Positions 12,076-24,316 of a stretch of 64,000 nucleotides of DNA are shown here, piece by piece. The DNA is from Blumeriella jaapii (taxonomy: Eukaryota > Ascomycota > Leotiomycetes > Helotiales > Drepanopezizaceae): assembly GCA_009599575.1 (NCBI GenBank), contig VWND01000002.1:310001-374000 (forward strand). The letters are read 5' to 3'. Numbering within the stretch: position 1 is the first letter of the stretch; each line of letters begins with the position of its first letter. A program made the position numbers and the translations under genes. Below the pieces are notes generated by a model. It worked only from the letters and a program-made list of their open reading frames with translations. It was not told where the DNA came from and did not search any database.

Positions 12076-12703
12076 TGCAGCGAGCTCTGTAACACAGTCG
12101 AAGAGCCTCATAAAGCGGTCTTGGGGTGCTTTACAATTGAAATATGGATGCTCTAAATAAGTTTTGGAAGGTCCCGGAAGGCCCTGTTTTTGGAGAGATC
12201 CGAGGAGTGAGGTATGGAAGCAGCGGGAACGTTGTACCCCTAGGAGGTTTTTGTAAGTTGCTTGCATTCCCAGTATACGATTTTAGACATCAAGTAACAG
12301 AACAGGCAACCGAACCCTGTAATCTCTAAGAAGGCATAACTATCTATCCGAAATCAAGGCCATAAATCGAAGGTACATCATAGTGTGAGAGACTCGGGTC
12401 TCTCGCCAGTAATTAGGCTCCTGGTCTGAAATTACCTCGTGCGTTCAACCTTGATAACGTATTCCAACCTTCAGAGAAATCGGGCGGTCGAACCCCACCA
12501 ATTTAGTCACAGCTTAGTGCGATAACCATCGCCCCCGTCTGTGATGGATATCGAGCATTTTCATGTTGGACTAGAGACAACTCTGCCATCTACTTGATCC
12601 AAGCCTACCCATCAAGCAGGATAGCGAACCTCCCTTCGCCTTCGGCCCAAGCCAGAGCCCGCACACGCCATCGTGGTCCGGACCCACACCTCGACAATCC
12701 TCT
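12076..12703. other. Intergenic region
   Basis: No gene is recognised. It contains the 3-prime flanks of the convergent genes on either side. A GGTTCGACC string on the minus strand near 12503 resembles a tRNA B box, but the flanking bases do not form a tRNA. Confidence 0.45.
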
Positions 12704-13276
12704 CTACAGGCCATACATATCCCGATGCGGGCACGTCATCAGCATATCACAGATCCGATGTCCCGGCGCGTATCTAGACTTAATGTCCTTCAGCACCTGC
12801 CGATGTAAGTCGACGTCGTCTTCATAAGCAAAGCAACGACGTCTCTTATCCAGCTGAACCGTCGAGATGGTCACCGCCTGGTCGACCGAGTACCGTGGCG
12901 TCGTCTGCGTCGCCCATCTCACCAGCACCCAGTCCCCGGGCAGATCCTGGGACACGTCCAGCCACAGCATCTCCCACAGGGCGCGCCGCTCGTCCTCGCC
13001 GCGTATCTCAATCAGGACCTCCATGGGCAGCTGGAGAGAGGGATCCCGGAGCGCCGGGGGAAGGTCATTGTAGAAATTGGGGATGGAGTTCTCCTCGGAG
13101 CATTTGGAGAGCTCGATGCTTTTTTCGCGGCGCCGCTTCACGGATATTTTGACACTTTTGGCTTTGATTACTTGCTGAGATGACATGCTTTGTGATAAAT
13201 GATACTGAAGTGATCGTTGGCTAGTGGAATTGGTGTTTGAGTTTTGTGCAGGCCGGCAGAGGCGTCGTCTAAGCAT
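12704..13276 (-). CDS. Unrecognised small protein
   Basis: Single-exon frame of 190 residues from the ATG at 13276, or 160 residues from the ATG at 13186 (MSSQQVIKAKSVKISV). The extra 30 residues are Arg/Ser/Gln-rich without acids and could be a mitochondrial targeting sequence or simply translated leader. The body has a basic patch (KRRREKS), an LPPALRDPSLQLPMEVLIEIRGEDERRALWEMLW segment, and a C-terminal half with DWVLVRWATQ and two Cys. No known domain is apparent. It is well isolated from other genes and its antisense frames are clearly less protein-like. Confidence 0.5.
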   Translation of the reverse strand: MLRRRLCRPAQNSNTNSTSQRSLQYHLSQSMSSQQVIKAKSVKISVKRRREKSIELSKCSEENSIPNFYNDLPPALRDPSLQLPMEVLIEIRGEDERRALWEMLWLDVSQDLPGDWVLVRWATQTTPRYSVDQAVTISTVQLDKRRRCFAYEDDVDLHRQVLKDIKSRYAPGHRICDMLMTCPHRDMYGL

Positions 13277-13987
13277 GTTTTGATCAATTCGCTTCGTGGT
13301 TGATGTTGTTGGGGAAGGAGCGCTTCGGGTAACCCCTTTTAAGCGAGAAAGGCAGGAGTAGGTGCCGAGACATTGAATTGCCAGTGAGATTCGCAGTCGC
13401 CACTTTTTGTAGCAATTGCTAGACCATGCAATGCTCAGGAACTTTGCGAGCAGTAAGTGAAGCTGGTCTTTAGCGTGTGATTCCGAATCCCTTCGGGAGG
13501 ATGGGATGAGAAGGCACGCGTGACTACAACCGAAGCCGCAAATAAACAGTACATGTTGTTCACAGGAGGTTTGATAGGCAGATCTTGCAAAAGAGCTGGC
13601 TGATTCACCTAAAACGTTAGTATTATGGGGTAAGATGTAGGATTTCCGAAAAGGGAAGACGCGGTAGAATGAGATTTACTTAGGCGATTTGGCATCCGAT
13701 CCATACCTTTACTAACAGAAAGGACCGCCGTCCCAAGATAAGCATCTAGCCTGAGAAAGAAGAATGAGCCCTGGTGATGTCATCTTTGAAAGCCAGAGCT
13801 AATCGTCAAATCGCATATAATAGATCAGTGATCGACCACGTACTAATGTTTTCGAGCAATCGCACAGACCTTCTTCTTCTTCTATAAGTGTCCCCACATA
13901 TACCACAGACTCTCTAAGAGTATAACACGTTGAGCACAATCCCACTACCAGATCAGTTCGGCCTTGTCCTGTGATAGAGGTGCCACA
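13277..13987. other. Intergenic region between divergent genes
   Basis: Divergent spacer between the minus-strand gene ending upstream and the MYND-finger gene starting at 13988. It should hold both promoters. No specific site can be assigned. Confidence 0.45.
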
Positions 13988-15133
13988 ATGGAGCCAATTC
14001 CTCTGCGAGCTCTCGTCGTTCTCCTCAACTACGAAAGAATGACAACGGATCCGCGATTCGCGGATCAAGACCTCCTGTTCTCCAGTTTAGCAGACGCCAA
14101 TGTCATCAACACTACCCGGGAGCAAGCTCCAGAACTGTTCAAGACCAGGCCGAGTACCATCGAGTATGTGCAACCACCCTAGCCCACGATTTCTCGCTGA
14201 TATTTGCGGCACGCTGATTTCGCTCGCCAGGCGCGAAACGGTCAACGAGTTCAGGAAGTCGAAGAAACGGGACATCGCGGAGCCTCGCGCAACGACATTC
14301 AACGTGTCACCAGATGCCGGACCCGAGGTCCAAAACCTCACGTTGGCCCAGCGTGAGTCTATCTACCATGAAGCAGTCGGACACGACGGCTGCTACAAAG
14401 CTCTCCTCCTGTTCCAGTATCTCTTCCAGCTGTGTCCGCCTGGGCAGCAGCTTAGCGTTCAGATCAAGAATGAGGTAAGTCTACTCTACGTACGTGCTGT
14501 GTTACTGACTGGTGACCGCCAATCGCTGCAGCGGTGCTACGAGGGGCCCAATCTATGTGCTGAATATTCCTTCAGGAACCACTGCTGGTCGAAGCTTCGT
14601 CCCGACTCGTGATGGAATTCGGCATTTCTGGGCCCAAGTTCTGGAACATGAATATCACTCCCTCGCGCGCACTGACGACGATTACCGGCGGTCGGGACGG
14701 AGACGCACACGGTGCGCTTGGATTCGCCTCTCCGGGTAGCGAGATCGTCGACATAGTTGTGGACATGACCCGAAGGCAGTACGGCGACGTCGGCAAAGGG
14801 CTTTTCGGGGAGTCATACTACCTGGGAAGCATGGAAGATTACCTCAGTAGTATGGAGAGAGACGTCTGCGTGGAGCTCGAGAATAGAGGCTCGGCGGCTC
14901 ACGTCAACTCATCTTTGGATCCCGCCGAGGAAGCGAGACTCAAGGCTTGTGCGGAGAGGGCGTGGGAACGATGGCGAAAGCGTGACAGCGAAGGCTGGTG
15001 CGCGTATTGTGGTAAAGGTGGGAAGCTGTTGAGCTGTGGTGGATGCAAGAAAGCTTCTGTTCAGTACTGTTGTGAGGAGCATCAAGCATTTGGGTGGCAG
15101 CAACATAAACATACTTGTAAAGAGGTCACGTAA
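13988..15133 (+). CDS. MYND-type zinc-finger protein
   Basis: Three exons are inferred: 13988-14163, 14231-14474 and 14576-15133, with introns of 67 bp (GTATGT..CCAG) and 101 bp (GTAAGT..TCAG), giving 325 residues. The C-terminus (residues about 282-321) is a MYND zinc finger: CAYCGKGGKLLSC, GGC, then QYCCEEHQ and WQQHKHTC, in the expected Cys/Cys/Cys/Cys/Cys/Cys/His/Cys order. MYND fingers normally bind proline-rich partners, and in fungi often occur in otherwise uncharacterised proteins. No SET domain is seen. The N-terminal 280 residues have no recognised domain; a GPKFWNMNITPSRALT stretch is followed by glycine-rich sequence. Function unknown beyond probable protein-protein interaction. 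Confidence 0.75.
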
Positions 15134-15419
15134 ATCATCCGTGTCATATAATGAGCTAGTTATCCTTCAAGCAATGGATTTACGAAGCCTAATGAGCATT
15201 TTATCCCGTCTTGATTTTCTTTCGATGCTTTTTGTTTATGTGTCTGATTGTATTTCGACGTGTGTCTGATGTTTAGATCACGACAGCTTCCTGAACCCAA
15301 CCCGTGATGATCCTCAGTAGTACGAGTAAGCGGAATCTCTAGGAAAGTCGACTTCACGATATGTTATAAACTATTCTATTCGTTAACATGGTCTATCCTC
15401 AGCCGCACAACTCGCCAGC

Positions 15420-17140
15420 TCACTTGCTAGCTTTGACAGCAGCAAGCTCGGAGCGTACAGGCACATTGTGATCGCGTCCTGGCTCAGGGAACCCGCCAAC
15501 CTCAACGCCCTTGCGGAAGAGCAAGCAGTGCGAGGAGCCTCCAAAATGAAACATGCCCGTCTGCTCGCCCTTTTCGACATGCTGGCCCGCCTTCACGGTA
15601 ATATCGCACGTCGAGACCTCGTCCATGCCGATGCCGATGAACGCCATCAGGCCGATGTCAGGGTTATCGGCCTCGATGAAGATGATGGCGCGCGCGGCGA
15701 GGGCCGAGATGTAGCCCTGCGCAGACGAGATGCCCTCTTTGTTGATCTCCTTCGTGTGGGGGTCGCCGAGACCTTCCCAGAGCGGCTCGGAGAAGTAGGT
15801 CCCGTCGACACAGTAGGCCTTCTTGATGGTTCCGCTGACGGGGGAGTGCCAGCGGTGGTAGGAGAGTGCGGAGAGGAAGGCCTGGTAGACGGTGGCGCCG
15901 TCGAATTGCGGCGCCAGATCGTCGTGGGCGAGCATATCGCTGACGGAGTAGGGCTGGCCCTTGATCCAGAACTTGTCCCTGAGTTTGCAGTCGCGCTGCG
16001 TGGAGAAGGGCTTCGACTCGCACGCGTTGACGATGATGCTATCGTTGTCGGGAGCTGCGACTGGACGGTAGCCAGCCTTGACATTCAACTCGCGAGTAAA
16101 GAAGTCTGAGACGAAGTATCAGCTCAGGTCTTCGCTCTGCATAGATCAGCCTGTGCCAAAGACTTACCGTCCCATGACTTGAAGCCGTGGTACTCTTTGC
16201 TGGGGTCGCAAACGAACATGTCATGGAACTTCAGGTCAGTATTCCCGGCCTTGTTGGCAACGATTTCGACATCCTTGGTGGCCGTCTCGCCGAACCATCC
16301 ATGCTTGTCTTTTCCGAGCACCTTTGCCGATTCAGGAGTCTGCAGATCTTGAGAAGACAAGCCTATCAATGTGTGCTTCCCCGAGGGCCGAAACAAGCCA
16401 TGGGTGGAGGAGAGGCCTTGGGGGATCTCAATTGCCAGCGTCCGGATCTCACTTACAAGCAAGAACTTGCCCCATTCATTGAGGACCTTTTTGACAATCG
16501 CATTGACTTCTGGATCCAAGAAGGCGGCATGGCCTGATGGCGTGGACATCGGGTAATCGAAGACTGGAACCATCAGCACCACAACCGTAGTATGATCACA
16601 CAGATTTTGAGAAGAAAGTGAAGCCTACTCGCATTCATCGGCACACCGACCATGCCAACCTTTTCGGCTGACTCGGTCCAGTGGGGAGCAGTTCGCAAAA
16701 TATGAGCCAACACTTGCAGCATATGTTCGTAATCCCTGATCTGCTTGTTGCTCGTCGGATCTCTCCGGTAGATTCTGGAAATGATCATCATCAGGAAATT
16801 CAGCCCGCAATTCCCCTAGAACCAAGACTCACCTCTTGACCGGTATCTCATCGAACATCTGGGTAAAGTACATGTAGAAGCGAGCATTGGACTCGATCAA
16901 AGTCTTGAACTCTTCAAGCACCGGAGGGAGTTTCTGGGGAGTTTTGTCGACGTGATCGACTTGCTTTTGCAGCCATTCCTTGTGTAGGCGGTGGTCTGCG
17001 GGCATCCATCCTCCAGTTCTGAGTATAGTCAATCGCTGGAATCGTGTTATCATCTCAGGGTGATGTGCTCACCTGTGGCGGTGGTGCTCCTTCGGCAGCT
17101 CGTGGTTCGCCTGAGAAGGCAGATCTTGTTGATGTGGCAT
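15420..17140 (-). CDS. Phosphatidylserine-decarboxylase-family pyruvoyl enzyme (PSD/PsiD-like)
   Basis: Five exons are inferred on the minus strand: 17140-17073, 17018-16833, 16774-16629, 16563-16168 and 16105-15420, giving 493 residues. All splice sites are GT..AG, and the joins restore family motifs (VGVPMNAIFDYPMSTPSGH, KSWDDFFTREL). The catalytic part has YKxWDDFFTREL, RPVAAPDNDS, the SALSYHRWHSPVSG motif, and near the C-terminus FGGSSH (residues 453-458). In this family the chain self-cleaves at the Gly-Ser bond and the Ser becomes the pyruvoyl cofactor. The N-terminal part matches the extra region found in fungal PSD-like proteins. Membrane PSDs use an LGST motif and usually carry a mitochondrial signal or C2 domain. 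Neither is visible here, so a soluble decarboxylase, possibly acting on an amino acid as in PsiD-type tryptophan decarboxylases, is as likely as phospholipid synthesis. The substrate cannot be told from sequence. Confidence 0.85.
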
Positions 17141-19490
17141 GGTTGCTGGCGGTTCTTGAGTTCAAGGTGTCGATACCACCTTTTGGATTACTGTAAAAGT
17201 CTTACTGCTTGAATGACAATGCTTTTCTTTCTCATTTCGGATTTTCTGTGCGTAGTGTTGATGTTGTTGTTGACTAAACAGATTATGTGGGCGTTGTTTA
17301 GCAGCCCGCCACGACGTCATTAAGTAGGTGCTAGGCCATGGTGAAGTTACCAGTGGTCGGCATCCCTCGTGACTGGAGACTTCATATCCAATCGGCTGCT
17401 TTTGAGATTCTTTCAATGCTTTAATGCCTAAGATACTTGCGTATTGCTTCGCTAGCCTTGGGTTTTCTTGTCGTTGTGTCTGCACATGATTCGACGAAGC
17501 GCAGATTTCCATGCGGTAGTGCCTCCGGTTGACCCGGATAACATCTCCCCGCTCCCAGCCGGCTAAGTGGTCTTCGGGGAAAGAATAAGTCTTTAGCTCG
17601 GGGCCGAGAACTTTGCGTTGTTTTCGATTTTTGGGCCCCAGCCCGGATTGTTTATTACTCCTCGCTTAGCGTGGGGTTCTTTTACGTGATGTATAACTTT
17701 TCTCTTGTTGCCTTTCACACCTGTCGTGATCTTATTCACCAGAAGGAATTAATTGATGGCGTTTTTTGTCTTAAATTAGTGTTATTCAATTACCAGTCGA
17801 TCCAACTATAATTCTAAGATTTGATTCCTTGGCGTACAAGTCTGTAACAACCTTCGCCCAAGCTTCCTGCTCTTTTCCGATATGACGCCTAGGTATGCAG
17901 CACCGTAACATCCGACCTTCTTGCAAGTCCAACAGCAAATTTTACGCTGTGTAAACAACTTGCTAGGAATTCAAAAACATTGAATTTCCTTGCCCTTTTT
18001 TTTTTTTTAATTTTGTAAGATAAATCATCAACACAAGGTTGGATTTTTCCAAGTGAAACCTACGACATAAAATGAGTTCATAACCGTAGTCTCCTACGAC
18101 GTTAAGTCAGCGGGCTCAATTCGCTCGACTCGGTTTACTTTTAAGCAGATGCGTAGCTTCTAAGCGAGCAAGACCATAACAGCAAGCACCAGACTTCGAG
18201 ATGCCCATCAACAATCTTAGCGGCTAGCTTGTAGCCTATGAGAATAGATCAGGTTCGTCACCCAAGCTTTACTTACTAAGTGAGCAACGGTTTCACTACG
18301 TTCGTGGACATCTATCCCGGATCTGGTGCATACAGAAGAACCACGCTGCTGCTCACCTCTCAGCTCCAGAAAATAGCCTCGTGCAGCATCTTCTGCCACT
18401 GAATTTCCCCACGTTAAGGAGGGTTCACACAGCAAGACAAAAGGAAAGCTTAAGATCCGAGGACAAAAGTGAATTCACAGCACACGACAGAAATCTCGAC
18501 CCCCATTCTCAAAAACCACAAACCCACCAGAAAATTGCAAATCAACGCACGCATGCATCGCCATCGCAGAGTTTCTATCCCCCATCACACACAATCTCTC
18601 CCTCTACCAACCATAAACACAAGAACTCAACAACCAAGCCAAAGCTCCCCATCATCCATCCACATACTGTACGACATGCGCACCACCGAGTTCACGCGAG
18701 CATTCCTGCGTCTCGAGTTCAAAGCCCTTGCTTCTGCAATCCATACACGACGATGCCCAAACCCCGCTTCTCAGTACTCGACGACATTCCAGACTGCTGC
18801 TCGCTAGCTAGCTAGCTACGGTACACACACTTAGGCTCGGAGTCTACACAGCAACGACGTACTGTAGTAGTACGCTACCGCAAGCCTCACCTGCACGCCG
18901 CGGGCAGAAGAGGGCGACGGCGTCAAGGGCCAGGCAGGGCCCATCGAGACGTTAGACGTGCGTGGTGCGTACGTTCCGAAGAAGGGCTCGCCTGAAGGCT
19001 TCGCTTGTTGATCGGAGGACTTGACTTACCTTGACTTGCCTTGCCTTGCCTCCTTGCCTAGCCGCAGAGTAAGTACAAAAAGGTAAGGAGGTGTATCCAT
19101 TGACCTATGATACCTCCGCCTTCTCACAAGGAGCAAGGAGCAAGGAGCGCAGAACGAGAGCAGAGGAGCCAAAAAAGCCCCCATTCTTCTACAAATAGCG
19201 GGATGCGTATACCATCTTATATCATCGTGATGTTACCAGATTAAAACCCGAAAGGGAAAAGAAGGAGAAGTAGAAAGGAAGAAAAAAAGTACTCCGAAGC
19301 CCATGCAGCCCCTTCCACTCCGCTCCGACCCATGCCCGCTACGCGATGTTTCCATGCAGACCTATTATGATACCTATCTATGTACATACAAATCCCTCTA
19401 CATTTTTTCTCGACCCTTCCGTCCTCACCCTTGCCCCGTCTCTGTGCACACCCACGCTCTCGTCCCCGCTCCGCCCCGTCGTACATTCAC
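17141..19490. other. Intergenic region with low-complexity leader sequence
   Basis: About 2.3 kb without a supported gene. CA-rich frames near 18381-18815 are low-complexity. A CTTGACTTGCCTTGCC-type short repeat lies at about 19019-19060, followed by GGAGCAAGGAGCAAGGAG at about 19130-19150. The right end is the 3-prime flank of the glycerol-3-phosphate dehydrogenase gene. Confidence 0.45.
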
Positions 19491-21716
19491 TCACTTCTCA
19501 GCACGGCTCCCAGACTTCAATACCACGTTTTGCCGCGCATCGCTCTCGAGCTCGTCATCCGGCTGGTCGTGCCGCGAGTACATCTTATACTCGATCGAGT
19601 CCTTGAAGCTCAGCCGGCCGCTCTCAACCTGCTTGCGTGTCGCGCTCAGCTTGGATTTGGGGAGGCCCATGGACTCAAGGAACTTGACCGCTGGGGCACG
19701 GCGTCAGCTTGAACACGTGAAAAGAGCACGCCGGGATTGAAAATCTGGGGCGATGGGAGAGGAGATGGGTGCAAAAGCATGAGTAGAGGTAGAGCAAAGG
19801 AAAGAAAACTTACTATCGACCCACTCCACCTCCTTCCGCTTGGAATCCCACTTCAGCTCCTGCGCCATAATGTCAATCACCTTGGGCGCCGCCTCCAACG
19901 CCGCCTGCGCATTCAGAAACGCTAGTCTCGTTCGTCTCGCCAAGACGTCGACAGCCGTCTGCGCATACTCATGCCGAACCGCGTACCGCACCTCGCCATC
20001 GATGAACGGGTACAGCGGGCTGATGCGCACCCCTCGCACCGGGAATCGTTGCTCCGTAGGCGCACTCAGCGCGGCAACCGTCCAGGCTCGGTCTCCATAT
20101 GATTCCGTGAGGTGTTTCGCGATGTCGGTTTCGACGCCAAAGTGCTGGATGAGGTTGATAAATAGCGTCTTGGAGAAGCCGTGGGCGCCGACGAGCTTTA
20201 CTTGATGTGTTTGGCAGGTCCCATTCAGGAGGGCGCCATCGTCGACGAGCTCGGTACCTGAGACGTCCGGGGCGTTCAGAACGGGCTTGGTTTGCAGGGA
20301 AAACGTTTTGATGGCTTCGTCGACGGCTTCCTCGGCCATCTGACGGTAGGTGGTCCATTTCCCTCCAGCGCAGGTGAGGAGCCCAGAAGGAGAGACGTTG
20401 ATGAGGTGGTTACGGACGAGAGACTCGGTGTTCTTAGCATTCGGGTCTTTAACGAGCGGTCGAATCCCCGACCAGGCGGCGAGCACGTCACCGCGGCGGA
20501 CATTGATATCGGGAGCGAGGTAGCGGCGGATCTCAGACAGAATCCAGTCGATTTCCTCTTCCCTGGCGACGGGGTTGTGCGAGATAGGGGTGGGGGAGTC
20601 GGTGGTGCCAGCGATGGTGTTCCCTTGCCACGGCAGAAAGAAGATCACACGGCCGTCGGAGGTCTTGGGATCGATGAGACCCATCTTCTGAGGGCTGTAG
20701 TAGCCGGGAAGGATAACATGGACTCCTGAGCTGGGCGCGACGATTTCCTTGACGCTTTCGTCGTCAAGCTTGCGGATGCCATCTGTGAAGGGGCCGGTAG
20801 CATTGATGATGCCCTTCGCCCGGATAATGAACTCGTCGGCCTTCCTACCGTTCTTGTCTTGGATGATGTCTCTGACCTTGGCTCCGCAAAGCATCCCGTT
20901 CGTGTCTTTCTCGAGTCCAGTGACTTCGACGTGGTTGACGACCGTGCTCCCGTACAACGCAGCAGTCATTGCCAGAGACACATTCATGCGCGAGTCGTTG
21001 TGTGCTCCATCGTAGTACACCAACGCCCCCACCAAGTTGTCCTTCTTCAGCATAGGGAAAGCGTCCAACGCCTTACTCCTCGTCAGGAAGTACGAGCTCT
21101 CGATTCCCTCGCTCCCAGCCAAGAGATCATAACACTTGGTGCCCAACCAGAAGTACGGGGCCTTCCACCACCTATCCAGCGGCAGCATGATGGGCAACCA
21201 CATTGACAAGTGGGGCGCCGTATCCAGGAAGTACTTTCTCTCCCTCAAGGCCTCTTTCACCAACGCGTATTGATTGTAGTCCAGCTCCCAGACGGCCTTC
21301 TCCAGGTACCTCACGCCCCCATGCACCAGCTTCGTACTCTTGCTGCTCGTGCCACTACTGAAGTCATCCCTCTCCACTACTGCCACCTTCAGGCCTCTCG
21401 TCGCGGCATCGAGCGCAATCCCGGCTCCTGTAGCGCCCGCGCCAATGATCAGAAGATCATATACGTCGTCTTCGTTCTGCGGAGTCGCGCCACCGCTGCG
21501 CTTCAGATCCGCAATCTGCTCATCGCGAGTCTTGACCTTCGGGAATCGCGGAGGGCGGAATCCACCTTCGGCGCCGTATCCTGGCGGGGAGACGACGGCG
21601 GGGTCGGAGCCGGGAATGTTGCGCGGACGGTAGGTGTAGTAGAGGATGCCGCCGCCGAGGGCCGTAGCCCCGGTGGTGTAGAGGAGGCGTTTTGCGAGGC
21701 GCTGTCGAAATGCCAT
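19491..21716 (-). CDS. GUT2: FAD-dependent glycerol-3-phosphate dehydrogenase, mitochondrial
   Basis: Oxidises glycerol 3-phosphate to dihydroxyacetone phosphate and passes electrons to ubiquinone from the outer face of the inner mitochondrial membrane; needed for glycerol use and the glycerol-phosphate shuttle. Two exons: 21716-19814 and 19690-19491, with a 123-bp intron (GTAAGT..CCAG), giving 700 residues, the usual fungal length. The start at 21716 is chosen because MAFRQRLAKRLLYTTGATALGGG forms a basic presequence and membrane segment; the open frame upstream to 21944 is low-complexity Ser/Thr. Motifs include the FAD-binding LLIIGAGATGAGIALDAATRG, GTSSKSTKLVHGGVRYLE, AGTTDSPTPISHNP and CAGGKWTTYRQMAEEAVD. 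The second exon supplies the C-terminus (VKFLESMGLPKSKL). Large antisense frames over this gene are shadows. Confidence 0.95.
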
Positions 21717-24316
21717 CACGGTGGGAAGAGAGGGGTTTGAAGTCGAAGTCGAAGTTGAAGTTGAAATTGACGTTGAAGAAGAAGTAAGGCCGAGATGGGA
21801 GAGCTGCTCGAACCAGAGCTTGGCTTGGAGGGAAGAAACCACCGCCGATGTGCCCGCTTGATGTTTCTTGTGTGGCCAAGCAGCGACGGCAGCGGATGCG
21901 CTTGTAATTGTTCTGGGTTCGGTGTCAATTGCAAGGTCGAACACGAACGACGAAGTGAGGATATACTTATACGGTGAAAGAAATCGATAAATGGGGTCTT
22001 TGGCGTTGCACGTGCTCGACTCGGCGGATCACCGGCCGAGTTGATCCGCGTTATCGCCGTCTGCACGAACGGGCTTGGAAGTGGGTCCGGATCAATAATG
22101 TTGCCCTTCCGTTTCGCCGCATCTCCTGTTTGGGAATAGCTCGCCGGGACTCATGTACAGTTCTGCACTGTACAGTGCTGTAAGCTTCACGCACCAGCAA
22201 TCATCTTGTTGCTTTTTCAGAGACTTTATAGGTACAGTATGTCGGCACACCTTAATTGATATATTTATCGCAAAAGTTAAGTGAGTCAGCACAACTTAAT
22301 TGATATTTTAATCGCAAAACTGGCCTGGAAGAACCATCTCGCCTAGCGCTAAAAGCTCGGCAGCAAAAGTCAACAACAGGCAATTGCGTCCGCCACAGCG
22401 CATCTGACAGTACTGTAGCACCGAGAACACATACACACGTGTATACCATGCTCAACACCGCACGCCGCTCTACAGTTCCTAGACCACAGACAGGGTGTAC
22501 CGTATGGTAATTGGTGGGAAGGGGAAAAGGGGGGGAGGGGATTCTTGAAGTATCCGTAACTTCTCGTGGGGTGAGATGAGAAGTGAAGTGAGAGATTGGA
22601 GACGGTAGATATGAGAATGTGTCACGGTGAGCGGCAAAGAACCAGGGAGCAGAAAGTGGCATTCATTCGTAGACTGAATTTTAGGGATCTATGTATTACG
22701 AGGGATCCGTCTGACTATATCCCTAGGGTTTGCCTAGGTCGAGCCTGTCTCGGGACTCGGTAGCCAAGCCTCCCCCCTTCGCCCAGTACATGTCAAGGTC
22801 AGTGCCTCGTGCCCTCTGACAGAATGATTCTCGTGCGAGGAACTGGTGACGATGAAGCAGAGAATAGCAGAAGACAGGTCAGAAGACAAAAATCCTACAA
22901 AGCCGAACAGAACATCGAGTAGGGCAGCCTTGAAAGCACCCAGTGGATTTCATGTCCTGTTTTCGATTTCTATCGCTATATCCTCGTTTGCCTTAAGCAG
23001 ATGGGAGAGGCAAACCAAGTATCTTACACTTGGCTTATTTCAAGACATAGCCCTCTCTTGACATTTCAACTTGCGCATGGACTGGATAGCAAACAGCAGT
23101 TAGAGCTACGGTCTCATACGAAAGCGCCCACCCGCGCCCTCGCTCTCCTCTTGTAACGGACAGCGGATGTCCAACGAGCGTGCAACGCCTGCTGAGGACT
23201 CACCTGACGTTGCGCACTGATTGGCAAGACCCTTATTCGAACACAAAATCCAAAAACGACGATATCCCACGATGCGGGACCAAAAACCGTATGTAGCAGT
23301 ACGGGGCCGAAAGATGTAAATCGGGACGTCGACGTCTGTCTGTTCTATCTCCAAAACATACGAAGGCGGTAACCCACCCGAAGTAACTAGCCATGAGTCT
23401 CTCTGATTTTCGTCGTCCCCGAGTTCCCACTACTCCACCTCCCTCCCTTCCACCCCTGAAAGCGAAAACGGACATTCCCAAACCCGACCCAGCCTTTTTT
23501 TCCCCTCTTCTTCTCCCCCAAAGGAGATGCAGAATCCAGAAAAGAAGTGCAGGAAGAGAACTCAAAGCAAAAGGCCGAACGAAGAAAGAGTTTTCATGCT
23601 GAGAACTTGAAACCGCTGCTTTTCGACGATGCAAGGTTGAGGTTCTTGTTCTCGACTCCCGAGTAACTTCACATGATAGCCGCCAAATGAGCCAGTGTCG
23701 CGTCGTAAAAGGCTGCAGTTCGACGAATTCGAGAACACTTTCTATTCGCGCTGTATATGATACTGAGCTGGCTTTCATGTCGTGTAGCACTAGCTTGTAG
23801 GATCAACGGAATTATACTACACTGATTTATAACTAGGTCTTGATCAACACAAGACTGGAAAGGAGAGACTCGTTCCACTTAAGGTAAGGTCTCACAACTA
23901 CACACGACAGCACAGAAGCATTCGCAGCAAACAGTAGGTTCCCGGTTGAAAAGGGTGTCATTTCGATTTACTTTCTCATCTTTCCACCGTTATCATCTCC
24001 AACGAGAAGTTACAGAAAAGACATCAGCTCTAGCTAACCACGATCGAATCTACATCCACTGCCGATCTTGTACACCATAGACGTCCGGTTGATGGATCAT
24101 CCCCCCGGATGCTGTTGAACCACATGCATCATCCCCTATCTAGATCGTCCTATCACGAGAAAGAAGAACAGCTTTTATCTTGGTCTCATTGCCCCACCAG
24201 AAACGCCGATGTTGAGATCGTTCCACTGCGAAGACTCAAACCCCTACTACACCATCCGTAAAAATTCATCGCTCGTTCAAACTGAGAAAGAAAAGGGGGA
24301 GAAGAGTGCACGAGGT
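21717..24316. other. Intergenic region
   Basis: Holds the leader and promoter of GUT2 (left) and the 3-prime flank of the methionine synthase gene (right). Frames such as 22252-22662 and 23233-23790 (both minus) show no family motif. A nearly repeated string, CACAACTTAATTGATAT, occurs twice at about 22246-22310 (spacing about 45 bp). Nothing else is evident. Confidence 0.45.

Noticed and set aside
12470..12560. Possible tRNA on the minus strand (GGTTCGACC and a GCGAT hairpin)
   Set aside because: The T-stem does not close next to the loop in the canonical register and no acceptor stem pairs.
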